Shown: positions 1 to 13,000 of the stretch, in pieces
Numbering within the stretch: the first letter of the stretch is position 1
Layout of the letters: each line of letters begins with the position of its first letter
Origin: Hyalella azteca
Lineage: Eukaryota > Arthropoda > Malacostraca > Amphipoda > Hyalellidae
Length of the DNA stretch: 64,000 nucleotides
Reading direction: 5' to 3'
Assembly: GCF_000764305.2 (NCBI RefSeq)
Contig: NW_025933422.1
Coordinates: 249,371-313,370, forward strand
The notes under the pieces: generated by a model
What the model saw: the letters and a program-made list of their open reading frames with translations, nothing else
Databases searched by the model: none
Told to the model about the DNA's origin: nothing
Program-made: the position numbers and the translations under genes

Positions 1-619
1 TCATTTCTATGTGATGTTCTTAGGTACGCGCTACACAGTGATCCGTGTGCCAGACTTTTCCTTGAGGATTAGAGGGTCTACAGCCTACCCTCAATACACA
101 CACGTACGTCGCGCGGTAAAACGGGCAAAAACGCGCTCAAAATTAGAGTGGGGAGCACGACGAGCTAAAGCCAATCCCAGTTGTATTGGAATGCTCGGCC
201 ATCAACACGACAAGTCCATCGGTCGTAAAAGAGATGCTTGTAGAAGCGACGCTCAGCAGCAACGGCAGCGAGGGCTGTAAATATAGCCGGCGTGGCCGGG
301 CTGGCAATGACAACAAGGGATGGCATAACCAGCGCACCGAAATATCCTCCGTATTGCGACTCAAGCAATAACTATTTTAAATGAGGTTAAATTTGATGCC
401 ATCGTGCCTACATCGGGAATCATAATTATCTACAATATTCTGATATTTAAATGCACAGAATCTATGGCTAGCGCCTATTCCGGAGTGTTGACCGCTAACG
501 AAGGAATACAAATTTACCTATAAAATGAGAGCATCGATCAACATTAGCATTATTATGACAGCCAGCGGCCAGCTGCCGTCAGAAGAAAGTGTACAAAATT
601 AGGAGCTTCGGTCAATATG

Positions 620-1000
620 GTAATGGATATGTTGAGCTGGTGTGGATTGTCAGGAGTGGCAGGATCGACAATAATGTTGGCGGGAGTGGCACAAATAGCA
701 GGTGCATAAGAAGTAGTATCGGTCGGAGTGGTAGGAGTGGGCGCAATGGCAAGTGTGGCAGCAGTAGGAGATGCGTCATAAATAGTAATATGGGTGGAAG
801 TAGCAGAACTGGCAGCAGTAGCAGGAGCTGCAGTAGTGACGGAAGCACTAGAAATGGCATGAGCAGCCTGAGCGACAGGAGTGGAAGGAGTTGCAGTAGT
901 GGCCATCAGCAGTATGGCAGGAGTGGCCGCAGCGGCAATATAGTGGCAGGAGCGGCAGTAGTGGCGGGAGTGGCAACACCCAGGATCGATAGCTCGGCAG
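620..1000. repeat. Degenerate GGCAGT/AGTAGC low-complexity tract
   Basis: Irregular purine-rich triplet repeats (GGCAGNAGT, GTAGGAGTGG) on the plus strand produce Ser/Gly-rich frames with no domain. No splice sites or conserved motif suggest a gene. Confidence 0.6.
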
Positions 1001-1017
1001 CGTCTGCAGCGGAGATA

Positions 1018-1193
1018 CACGCCACGGGCGAGAGGCGTACTGCACGCCACAGGCGAGAGGCGCACTGCACGCCACGGGCGAGAGGCGCACTGCACGCCAC
1101 GGGCGAAAGACGCACTGCACGCCACAGGCGAGAGGCGCACTGCACGCCACAGGCGAGAGGCGCACTGCACGCCACAGGCGAGAGGCGCACTGC
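1018..1193. repeat. 25-bp minisatellite, 7 copies
   Basis: Unit CACGCCAC(A/G)GGCGAGAGGCG plus CACTG. It is GC-rich and also makes long false frames on both strands. The flanking 620-960 is a degenerate trinucleotide-rich tract (AGTAGCGGCAGTAGTGGCAG-like), probably of the same low-complexity origin. Confidence 0.9.
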
Positions 1194-2048
1194 AGGTATC
1201 ACTCCACCAGGCGGGCAGGGACCTCGTAAAGGTAATGAGGCGACACAAGAAGTTGTGGCCCAGGGGGTGAGAGCAAAACACCTCTGCGTCATCACATCGA
1301 CAGCACCACACCATATGTTGCGCGGTGTGCATGTCGTGTTCACCACAACACACCATATTTTATGATGTGCAACACATTTACAGCAAGCATTGTATGCATA
1401 TTGCGTTAGGTTGGCACACGAAAGAGCTTTGCTCACAGAAGGATGTTGCTGATTATACAAAGACATTACCAGTATTCTGTTGAATACTCCAATGAAATTA
1501 TTTACATATATTCAACAAGTCAACATTATGAAAATAATAAGCGGAAAATAAACTTCGATTCGATTACGACAAAAAAGATTATGATCAACGGTTCAACAAT
1601 CGTGAATAGAGCTTCGCGTCGGCAAAAAATACGTCCACTTAGTTTGTTTTCAAGGGTCTCGTTTGACGAGACGAAAAATCAGAAGCAAAGTCAAGTTGCT
1701 CTTTGTTTAGCTATTAGCTCGTGTCCCTTGGAGCAGGTGACAGGACCTAAAACAGAACACACTGACAGCGGGGGCTTGCTTCTGCAGTGACAACACGCGG
1801 GCAGATCACGCGTGTTGGTCACGAAGGAAAAGAAAGCAGAGCTCACTTCGATGACAATTTTCCAAACGAAATATCACGTCTTGAAAATATTGTTTCCTCT
1901 AGCTTTTATAGGGAAAAAAGTCACGAGTTGAGCGCTCTGGGAGTGTGAACATCGCCGGAGGACATAACAGGTAGAAATGCATCGAAATTAATGAAAAACA
2001 GGCGACACCTCATCAACAGCAGCCGACGCTGCGACGCAGTAACTTTAG
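1194..2048. other. No gene seen
   Basis: Mixed AT-rich sequence. A 115-codon plus-strand frame (1443-1790) has no domain, no codon bias visible by eye and no splice context; I treat it as chance. Confidence 0.5.
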
Positions 2049-2281
2049 CAACAGGACCGCTGGGGCACGTGAGGCTGCGTGGCACAGTGGGCAGCGCGGT
2101 ACACGTGCCAGACGCACGGTCTACAGCAACAGGACCGCTGGGGCACTTGAGGCTGCGTGGTACAGTGGGCAGAGCGGTGTGCGTGCCAGACGCACGGTCT
2201 ACAGCAACAGGACCGATGTGGCACTTGAGGCTGCGTGGTACAGTGGGCAGAGCGGTGTGCGTGCCAGACGCACGGTCTACA
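2049..2281. repeat. 78-bp tandem repeat, 3 copies
   Basis: Copies start CAACAGGACCG at 2049, 2127 and 2205 and end with the motif GTGCCAGACGCACGGTCTAC. The period is a multiple of 3, so the frame stays open, but the encoded 26-residue repeat looks like nothing known. A degenerate GTGTGCCAGAC...GGTCTACAGC also occurs at 48-82. Confidence 0.85.
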
Positions 2282-3600
2282 GTTCTTTTTCACCAGCAAG
2301 TGTGGTTGGCAAAGATTTCAATACATCCGAAATCATAATCAAACGTTTAGAAATATTTTTTTAAATGCAGGTTGGTTGCTATAGTATAAGATTGTAAAAG
2401 CAAGCTGCATGAGCACATCCACGAGCGTTTCTCGAATATTCGAAGAGGTTCCTAACCTGAGACCTATGGCCGTCAAAACCTATAAGTCCCGCAAATTTAA
2501 TTTGCCGAATGTTAAAGCTTCGCCATATATAATACCCTAAAAGTTATCCAAGTTGCGACTTCAGACTACAAAAATTTAACTAGTCAAAAATGGCTGCTTT
2601 AGTTTGTTATAAATAAACCCGTCACACTGGAGGTCTGAACGCGCAATGAAAAATCTTTTGATCATTCGTAAGTTTCCCACAAGTATCGTTAAGGCCGACA
2701 ACTTCAGCGCAGAGTTTGCAAACCTTGTTTGGTGCGGGATTTTATTCTAGGATTATGATGAGGTCATAATAGGATAATAGGAGGCGGTAGATGTTCATAA
2801 GTTATAGAACCTGTGCCAGGAGCCTGCTCTGAAGACGTACAATACTCGGATAAAATGAGCACTTCCATGCCATGCAGATACGTGTGCTTTACACGCGATC
2901 GCTCTAAAATCCTGCGTAAATTGAACACCTTTGCAATTGGCGGCTGTCGAACACAAAGTTCTCGTCATATCGGAACTTGAGCTTGGACAGCAGGACCGAA
3001 TAATAGGTAATTTTAAAGTATGCCAGCCAGTGAGCCACGACGTAGCCTGCGCTCGATCTCATTTGATATAAAACGTCACCGCAGGCTCCCCCTCCCAGCG
3101 ACGACGTGTGCCGTTTTTCAAAGCAGATAAAAAGCATGGAGCTGTGCATGCTGCGCTATATACACGTCACAGTTGCAGAGCTCGACAGAATGGTTGCTTG
3201 ACGTTTGACGTTTCAGTGGACGAGTTCATGAATACATTCAATGTATAAATAGCGAAACCCCTCGCAGTAACTCGTGTTATTTATATCAAGCCAGGTGTAA
3301 TTAAATATTTACTTGAAGCACTGATGCCGCGTCAGTTAAGGCAGCGCAATACTGTGTTATTCTAAATGATGGACCCAATTTGATGAATTCGTACTTATAT
3401 AAGTATAAATCCAAAATGAATAATTTATACACCAATGTAAAGAGAAAGATTCAAGTTTTTTTACATATTAATAAATGTTCAATATGTCCCCTTGTGTTAC
3501 ATAACATATTAATAAATGTTCAATATGCAAACAGCTAAACGGCAGCCAAACTNGGCAGCACTGACAGCAGCAGGCGTTCCTGTCACGAGAAATACGTTGT
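2282..3600. other. No gene seen; one gap
   Basis: AT-rich with a short duplicated ACATATTAATAAATGTTCAATATG (3465 and 3505) just before the gap at 3553. No exon of the cyclase C1 domain could be found here on the minus strand. Confidence 0.5.
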
Positions 3601-3619
3601 TTAGTGCAGGCAGCACTGA

Positions 3620-3932
3620 CAGCAGCAGGCGTACGAATTATCACATATGAAGCACCACAAGGCTGCTATGTAGCGCCACACGGCGTCCGCATAGCACCAC
3701 ACAGTGCCCGTATTACACAACAGCCGTATATAGCATCACTCGTCAGTCGCATAGCATTACACGAAACTAGTATAGCACCACACGTTGCCCGAATAGCATA
3801 ACACAGCGGCAGTATAGCACCACACGGCACTCGTATAGCATCACACGGCGGCCTTATATCACACGGCTGTAGTATATCATCACACGGCTGCAGTCTAGCA
3901 TCACACGGCACCCGTATAGCACCACACGGCGC
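3620..3932. repeat. About 21-bp minisatellite next to a cyclase exon
   Basis: Diverged units of GTATAGCACCACACGGC(N)4 alternating with CATCACACGGC. The array stops 2-3 bp from the cyclase donor at 3935. A single-base gap is at 3553, where the sequence resumes inside a partly repeated GGCAGCACTGACAGCAGCAG motif. Confidence 0.85.
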
Positions 3933-3934
3933 AC

Positions 3935-4084
3935 CAGCTTCTCGTTCTCGTCCTCCATGGCGAGGCGCGCAGCGATGCAGGCGCGGGTGTCGAGGAAGGC
4001 GCGTCGCTGGGCGCTCTCCATGAGCCGGTGCAGCCACACGCCCGCCACGTTAACGCACGCCGCCACCACCACGTTACCCAGCAG
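3935..4084 (-). CDS. Adenylyl cyclase exon: TM6 and linker to C1
   Basis: Exactly 50 codons between an acceptor (pyrimidine-rich ...TTGCGTGCAG) and a donor CTG|GTGCGC. The donor is a valid GT but weak, and lies right at the edge of a 21-bp minisatellite (about 3640-3930), which could have changed the donor's downstream bases. The peptide has a hydrophobic helix followed by a charged linker (MESAQRRAFLDTR, then MEDENEKL). In relatives the next residues begin the pre-catalytic LLSVLP motif, which is not seen in the remaining 3.9 kb to the left. Confidence 0.87.
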
Positions 4085-7000
4085 CTGCACGCAACAATAC
4101 AGGCAAGAGTTAACAACTTATTGTAAGCATGATTATTAGCACGAGTACATTGGTATATACAATAATAAATAAACCTTAAAAGTATGCCAAGGTTGCCAGT
4201 TCAATTGTGTATATTAAGAATATTGTGAGACCAACTAAGACAGTCTTAAAGCTGTTCCAATCGTCAAGCCTTTTACGAGTTTGTGATGTTTGTTCACAAC
4301 ACTTGTAATAGAGCGCGCCGAACATTCAAGAATCTCATTAGGACAATCTAAATGTGATTGTATAGACGAGCGGGCGTGGCACAAGCTTAGAGGAAGTTTG
4401 GTGCCGAGCTACTGCCGCCTGCACCAGACAATCCAGCGCGCGGGAGAAGCACCGGTCATTCCATAGCTCCAAATTACATGCATCAGCTCCATCACCTCCA
4501 ACCCTGTACAAATAAATACACAGCGAACCATGCTGCACCCGGACGTAGTTGTTCTAATCACGTTTGGGTGTAGCTGGTCCCAAAACAACACATATCGTCA
4601 GAGACATCATCACGCTGACGGACTGACGTGACTCGGCTAGAGTGACGTACAGTACAAACGCGACCGAAAACTTGGGACGAAACCAACCAACATGTCCTCT
4701 ACCTTCCTCTGAGTCTCGAGCGACTCACCAACCGCCTTCATCATCATCAAACTTCATCAACATCAACTTCCCTCTTTTCATTAAATAATCTGAGAAAAAA
4801 ATGAAAATTATGAAAAAAAACTAAAACACGTGTAAATAGTAAGACTACAGATATTTTGTATTTTTATTTAACTAAGCTAAAAAAACACCATCCTCTCATG
4901 GCCCACCCGCCTAAACCATCCAAAGCCATGACGGATTACAAACCCCCATCCCCCAATCCCAAACAAACCCATTTATCTATAACCCAATCATGCGCAATGA
5001 GCCTTTTTCCTCTCCTGCTGTCTTTTCCATTTCCCTTTCCTCTTTCTATCCAATCTGCGCCATCTCTTGTTCTCTTCCACGCTTTCCTAGTGACACCGCA
5101 ACAACAAGCGCGGGAGAGCCTAACTACCGGCCTNGGCGCATGAGCATCATGATGCATGAGGGCGCATGAGCATCGTGAATTCAGTAACAATGACGAAAAG
5201 AGCAGATTTTTTATAATAGAAAAATTATCGCAAATTGCATTTGATGGCAAAGACATTAACCTAAATTTCGACATAGATTTGCAAGATGAAAATAGCTGAA
5301 GAAGAAGCCGTCGGTCCGACAAGCCGAGTTCACACGGCACGACAAAATCAATGCAGGGAGAAGCTGCTGGCCGACGCCTGCAGCCGCTTCCGGTGCTGCA
5401 ACCCTGCACCTAACACACCAAAGCTGCACGCACAGCACCAACACTCGGCACGTACGCATCAAACACACACCAAAGCTGCACGCACAGCACCAACACTCAC
5501 CCTATACACGCATCAAAACTCGCTCTCCACGCACCAAGTGTTAGTGCGTGTAGGACAAGTGTTGGTGCATGTAGGGCATGTGTTGGTAAGTGTAGGACAA
5601 GTATTAGTGCGTGTAGGGTAAGTGTTGGTGCGTGTAGTGCGAATGTGAGTTCGTGTAGGGGGCGAGTGTTGGTGCGTGTAGGACAAGTGTTGGGGCTTGT
5701 GGTGCGAATATGTGTGCGTGTATGGCGAGTGTTGGTGGCTGTAGGGCAAGTGTTGGTGCGCGTAGGGCGAGTGTTGTTGCGTGTAGGGCGAGTGTTGGTG
5801 CGTGTAGTACGAGTGCTAGTGCGTGTAGTGCGAGATGAACACAAACGTTAAGAGCAGGTGCGTGAAGTGACACGAATGCACCAGTATATGAAGTCACCAG
5901 CGTAATGTCCGTGGCGTGCGTGAGGAGCTGATGCTTATGAGACACGCAGTACGAGCATTGCGTAAACTTAAAATTCTAATGCGTAAACTGTCTCGTCGAG
6001 AACACCATGTTGATTTGAGACGAGCATGAGAGACTTCAAAGTCACGAACTTCAAAGTGAGACAAGTGGACGGGACACAGAAGAGGCGTGTGAGACTTGAG
6101 ACAGAAGTGGAGGCCATTAAACGCGCGCGCAGGACTTTTAAGCGCGAGATGGAACCCTTTTTTCAAGAAAACGACAGAAAACCGGTTTTAAAATTGGATC
6201 AGCGTATTATTTAACACATATACAGTATGATGTGTATCATGCTCACTCATGAGGGGTGAGTATGATGAGGCTCATCACACTCACGAGGCGTGAGTATGAT
6301 GAGGCTCATCATACACTCATGAGGCGTGAGTATGACGAGGCTCATCACACTTACTCATGAGGCGTGAGTATGATGAGGCCCATCATACACTCATGAGGCG
6401 TGTAACTTGCTCGCACTGTTTAATATGAGACAGAAGTGCGGTGAGAACAACGCGGCCTTGTCCTGTGTAGCCGCTGCCAGCGTGCGTGGCTAGGGCTGCC
6501 TTCACGTGGTGGGCTGCGTGGTCCAACTAGACACACGCATGAGCAATGTGTNATGGCACCAACCAATGCCATAAACAGTGACATGCATGGCACCAACCAA
6601 TGCCATAAACAGTGACATGCATGGCACCAACCAATGCCATAAACAGTGACATGCATGGCACCAACCAATGCCATAAACAGTGACATGCATGGCACCAACC
6701 AATGCCATAAACAGTGACATGCATGGCACCAACCAATGCCATAAACAGTGACATGCATGGCACCAACCAATGCCATAAACAGTGACATGCATGGCACCAA
6801 CCAATGCCATAAACAGTGACATGCATGGCACCAACCAATGCCATAAACAGTGACATGCATGGCACCAACCAATGCCATAAACAGTGACATGCATGGCACC
6901 AACCAATGCCATAAACAGTGACATGCATGGCACCAACCAATGCCATAAACAGTGACATGCATGGCACCAACCAATGCCATAAACAGTGACATGCATGGCA

Positions 7001-10000
7001 CCAACCAATGCCATAAACAGTGACATGCATGGCACCAACCAATGCCATAAACAGTGACATGCATGGCACCAACCAATGCCATAAACAGTGACATGCATGG
7101 CACCAACCAATGCCATAAACAGTGACATGCATGGCACCAACCAATGCCATAAACAGTGACATGCATGGCACCAACCAATGCCATAAACAGTGACATGCAT
7201 GGCACCAACCAATGCCATAAACAGTGACATGCATGGCACCAACCAATGCCATAAACAGTGACATGCATGGCACCAACCAATGCCATAAACAGTGACATGC
7301 ATGGCACCAACCAATGCCATAAACAGTGACATGCATGGCACCAACCAATGCCATAAACAGTGACATGCATGGCACCAACCAATGCCATAAACAGTGACAT
7401 GCATGGCACCAACCAATGCCATAAACAGTGACATGCATGGCACCAACCAATGCCATAAACAGTGACATGCATGGCACCAACCAATGCCATAAACAGTGAC
7501 ATGCATGGCACCAACCAATGCTATACATAGTGCAATGCATATCACTGATAAACTGGTGCATGAGTCGATGGCATAAGCCCACTGTTGTAGCTAGTAAACT
7601 AGTGAGCCGGTTTTCTACGTTAACTTGGAAACTACGTTTCAATTTTTTTTTCAGAAAATCATCCAGTTCAGAAATATAAATCTTCTGAGCAAAGTGAAGA
7701 TGTGACGCACATTAACCGAAACAATGACTAAATTAAGAGTATTAACGCTAACATTGTATTACAGTAGGCATTACTAAAAATGTTTTAAATGCATCGATAA
7801 CACGCTTGGGACATAGTCATATACGTAGATGCACCACCAATGTCTAAAGGTCAGTCATCTCAAATTGTAAAATTTCGATTCCTAAAACAACGGCCAGAAC
7901 TGCCACGTGGGATACAACTAAAATGGACCGTTCCGTCAAAGGGAAACTTGCCAATTAAGTGCCGTCGTTGAGACAGCTCGGCAGCAAACAAACTACTGTT
8001 GAGCAAAAATGGCCTAGGATTATGTGCGGCCTCTTGTTTTGCACTCTATTGGTCGTAGTACAGGGTGATTCACGGATAATTTTTGTGTTGTTTTTCGCGC
8101 CAAGCAGCCTGATGTTGCAAAGGGGCGGGAAGTATTTTATATGAAAGGCAAGGTTATGAAGTTTTGTACCCTGCCTAGTAAGCTGCCACTATGCATTGGA
8201 CAAGTGAGCAGCGTGCGTTTGCTGTCGAAACGTACTTTTATAATAGCTGTTTAGCAGAGTTGTCTCCATCTGAGACAACATTTTGCAAAGCGCCTCATCT
8301 TCTTGAGAGGTGACGTTCTTAATTAGGCCGGCCCCATCCCCCCGATTTGGCTCCATGTGATGTTTTAAGGGGTCATCTTAAAAAAATTGTCAATGACTGT
8401 CCAAGGACCCTAACTCATTTGAAGAACAACATACGCCAAGCCATCATCAACATACCCGTCAATTAAATATGCTTCAACGAGTAGAAAGGACCTGAATCGA
8501 CTAGCAGAATGATTCTAGTTAAACGGACCAAAAATCGATGAACTGAATGTATTGACAGTAGAGGCCGTCCTTTGTCATCTTTAAAACCAAATGATACAAA
8601 AGTTCAGGAAATATTTTTTCAATAAATTAAATTGTAATGATATCTTTAATATGTAGTTCCCTTTTTATTGCGCTTTCAAATCAGAAAGTTTTCGTGAATC
8701 ACCCTGTATTATTAAAGCTCTTGCATTCGAAATTCAACAATCGCTGAACTTGGATCCTTGAATGATATTTCTACGCTCGCCTGTGAGGACTCGTACTTAA
8801 TGGCAACTAAATAACAGCTGACTCTGCAGTGCGAGACAACAACGTTATTGTACCAAATCGATCTTTTCAAGAACTGCGGTCCGCGGGTGCGTAATGCACA
8901 GTGTTCGCTTATGCAGTGCGTAGCACCGCGCACCACATACACACTTTGCTGTCACCCGACACTCGGCAGTAAACCAAGACGCGCGCCAAACGCACCATTC
9001 ACCAGCTACTGCGCGCTCAATATTTGATACTTCACCCACTCGGGCAGCAACGGTAACGGCCATTCGCTCTGTTGAGCATCACGTGTTAGGATGGTTGCAT
9101 TAAAAATGTATTGCAGTTAATGTAAGCCTGATGAGCGATATCAGATACTGCAGAGCCAGGCACGCTCACAGCTGTTGGAGAGAGCAACACGCTCACNAAG
9201 AGGAACACAACGGGCGTTGACACTAGTGGCAACACAAACCAGGACTGCCAAGAGGAACACAACGGGCGTTGACACTAGTGGCAACACAAACCAGGACTGC
9301 CAGGAGGAACACAACCAGCATTCACACTCGTGACAACACCGGCTTAATTCATTAACCCAGAAGCCCATGGCTGGGTTGCAGGCAAGGAGCCTGCCCAGCA
9401 CCAGGCGCAGCAGGGACAGCGACCACCCGCCTGCATCAGGCGCGGGCGGCGGACGCTGCAGAGAAGACGTAACAAGGACGTCACGACGCCGCGGATGCAA
9501 AGAGGCAATTCTATCTCGAAATACCATCCCGGGAATGTAAAAAAATATATAACTCAGTACTCACTGCAGTGAGTGACAGAGAGCGCATTTTCTCATCGAC
9601 GAAAACGTGGTCACGGACGGACGGACAGACAGACAGACAAACAGACAGACGGACATGGCTACCACAATAGTGCATTTTTTCCATTAATCAGAAAATGCGC
9701 TAAAAAGACGATAGCTCGACAACATCATAAAAAATACACTAAAAATCGGTACAGCAAAAACTACTGGATGGCAAAACATTATTACTGTATACATAGCATC
9801 CTGAATTGCTACGACCCGCGAGACGTGAACCTCGACTCCCTAAAGCACTGCCATCTTCATCAATGCTTGCACGGCGAGCAAACATGACTCAATTTATGAA
9901 TGCAGATTGCTGCAAATTTAGCTTTGGTAGACATAGTTATTCAGGATGGAGCGAGGTTAAATGGTCATGAATTGCTAACTTAGAAAAAATAAACAACCTT

Positions 10001-13000
10001 TAATTTTGAGGTGTATTCACAAAAGCTCCCGGCGGCTATAGCTCCAGTTGAGCGAAATAGCTCAATATGCCCAGTTTATGAAAACAGTTTCAACAAAAAG
10101 CACCTGGACTGAGCATGCAGGAGAGGATGGCACTTTTTAGGAATGAGTCGTCTGTCTTGAGCAGTGGTTCACAGACAATTACGCGAAGAGATTCCAGGTG
10201 AATGAATGAATGCTTTCATGGTATGAACGATTTCAAGGTAGTTATTTTCATCTACCTAAATGTTTATGCTATAACAGATGATCATCTGCATGGCAACTAC
10301 TTCAAGTTGACACACGCCCACAGCCTGGCTCCAGCGGTCCACAATCAAATTCGAATGGTACATCCACTCAATGTAATTATTAGCGCAGTAAAATTGAAAT
10401 TCAGATAAAACTAACAATTAACGACTAATATGAAGTATTGTTGGTGGTCCACCACTGTGGATGGCGTGAAAGGACTGCCAGGACAGGATGTGTGGAAGAG
10501 ACGGAAGAGGAGATAATTCTTGTGAGGCAAGAAATTCGATAAAAGGCAGTGCGCGGGCTCGTAGAGCGCGGGCATTGCGTGGTATAGCATCGGAAGGTGC
10601 TAGCAACAGTTGCGCTCACATAGCTGCTGCAAAATCTTGGCGGCAAAACAGAAAATTGAGCAGCTGAAATGCGTCACACACGCTATTGAGCTCACTAGGA
10701 TGGCGGGAACGCTGGATGATGGTAGGAAATCTGGTACCAAAATGAGCTGATGATTCGAAAGTTGTTTCCGAAATTGTTCTAAAAAAATTTTGAAAGCCTT
10801 GAAGGACATTAGAAGAAACATCTGCTACCCTGCCAGGTAGAACACAACCGAGTTATAACAGTAGTTCGCTCGATTTCAGGCTGGAAATCCATCCGTTTCG
10901 GGTCAGAGCACATGGGTTGCAAGTCATCTATTTTCTAAAATGAATCTTTCTCCCAGTAAACTTCAATTGAACGACATTAATGTTAAGAAACATCCAGAAA
11001 TATACTAAATGCATTATTTTAATCAATACTTAATATTTTTCAAAGAACATTCAATAGAAAGAGCATGCATACGACTGACCTGATGCCAGTAGAGATGTGG
11101 TACCGGCGTAGCGGCCAGGGCAGCGAGCAGCAGCTGCAGCGCCGGCAGCAAGCAGCCGTACACGAGCGCCACGGGTGTCGGCAGCGGGGTGAGAGCGTAC
11201 ACTACGAAACTCACGAACACGCTCACCCACACTCCTTCACCCCATGTGCTCACACGCTGCCACCCGCGCCACACCCACATCTGAAGGTGACACAAAGCTG
11301 TTTTAATATTTATTACTGAGACTAATGCGCCATTAGAAAAAGGCCACTTCAAGGCGTGGCAAAGCTTCAAGTCGCATCCATGTTCGGGCACGTCACAAAT
11401 TTTACACATTTTTGGTCAAACTTAAGATTACGTAAAACTGATGCCTGAAGAACTTTATACGATACGAAACAACTACAAGTCGAGTCTGAAATCGAAAAAA
11501 GTTTTTAGTGCCACTTAAAAGTATAAACGTTTCTTGCGAGAACGCGTAAAGTGCCACTCGTTAGTCTAGTATACGGCAAGTGTAATGTAAGTTTGCAGAG
11601 CGCTTGCCTCAGGCTCGTGATGATTCCTACAGACTCTGAGAGACCGACACTGCGCCACAAAGCTACAGGACGCACAAGCAGCGCCTCAGCACCCGACATC
11701 ACACAATCATCATGCCGGCCTCGATAAGTTGGTGGCCTGACAGCCAGTTAACCCCAGTTTAAGAGTGAGGTTCGGCAATTACATCGACCGGAAGAGTACG
11801 CGCTTATCGAGCGACGGTTTGAGGCGTTTCGAGGCCGTCGCCAGCGAGCCAAGCCTTGACCTGCAGCAGCCACCAGGGATGGCGCGCTCTCTACGTTTAT
11901 AGAAGCCGACTCATATCGCACGGTAACTCTTTGGTGCGGGCACTCTTGCCTCAATATATTGCTGATTCATTATTTCTATACATGAAAAGATTATTCTTAC
12001 AAACATCTGAATGCAGAATATTACTAATTTACAGGCTATGCTTTCACCATTTCAACAATAAGAGGACTGCCTTCCCATATGCATGTTTCCCGTGTATTGA
12101 TTCCAGATTGTTGGTTTGAGCGTTTGTTTTGATAATTCATATGCTTGATGTCACTTTATCAACATTTTTCATCGGCTAGTCTTAAAATGAGCATTTCATG
12201 CTCGAGTTACCTGTCATTAATATGTAGTCATTAATCATCTTCGTGATGACATTGAATCATTTGCAGTAGGTTTACGTTCATGTAAGCATTTGGATTTGCG
12301 ACATCTGAACCGTTCAGTGCCGACGCACGTTGGTTTGGTACATTTGCGAACAAGTGTTAGTACTTAATTAAGGAATACTAATCAAAAAGGGAGAAGTTTA
12401 CCCTTGAAATGAATAAAAAATATTCACAGATACGATAAGTAAAATAGGAATGATTGCTACATTATCAAGCGAGATATACTCATTTCGAAACTTCATTAAA
12501 TGCACATGAATTGAACTGAAGTCTGATCCATTCATGTGGAAAATTTAATGTAAAACAAAACTACAATCAATTGAAAGGAAACCATGATTGATATGCACCA
12601 AATAAAAGCACTTGAGACATATCTTAAAAACGACGCAACAAACACGAGCACACAGAGACAAACAACCCTTCGATGAATAGCCATTGTATAGTACAAGAAG
12701 GACGGAGGAGAGCACCTGGGCATAGGGCATCATGACGGCGGCGAGGCCGGCGCCCAGGGCGAGCAGCAGCCAGCAGGCAGGCAGGAGGTGACGTGGCTTG
12801 GCGTGACGCGTTTGCAGCAGCACCAGCAACGCCGTCAGCAGCACCGACACCCCCAGCAGCGTAATGGGTGCAGGCGAGGCACTCTGAGTCACACACACAC
12901 GAGTGGTTTGTCTTATGTTACTAGCAGGATTGAGGTGCACAAACAATTTCCTTTTACATGAAGAATCATATGCTTTAAGAACATAAATGTAATTTATATG

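Noticed and set aside
553..1466. Frames of 186-267 codons on both strands
   Set aside because: Produced by the 25-bp array and triplet-rich low-complexity tract; opposite-strand frames of equal length are typical of repeats.
5497..5945. Thr/Asn/His-rich frames on the minus strand
   Set aside because: Translation of the 21-bp array; no gene features.
6553..7530. CRISPR-like regular array
   Set aside because: No spacers: the copies abut directly, and the genome is eukaryotic.
6420..7642. Three overlapping minus-strand frames of 347-371 codons
   Set aside because: They are the 34-bp satellite read in three phases; identical repeated peptides, no start context, no domain.
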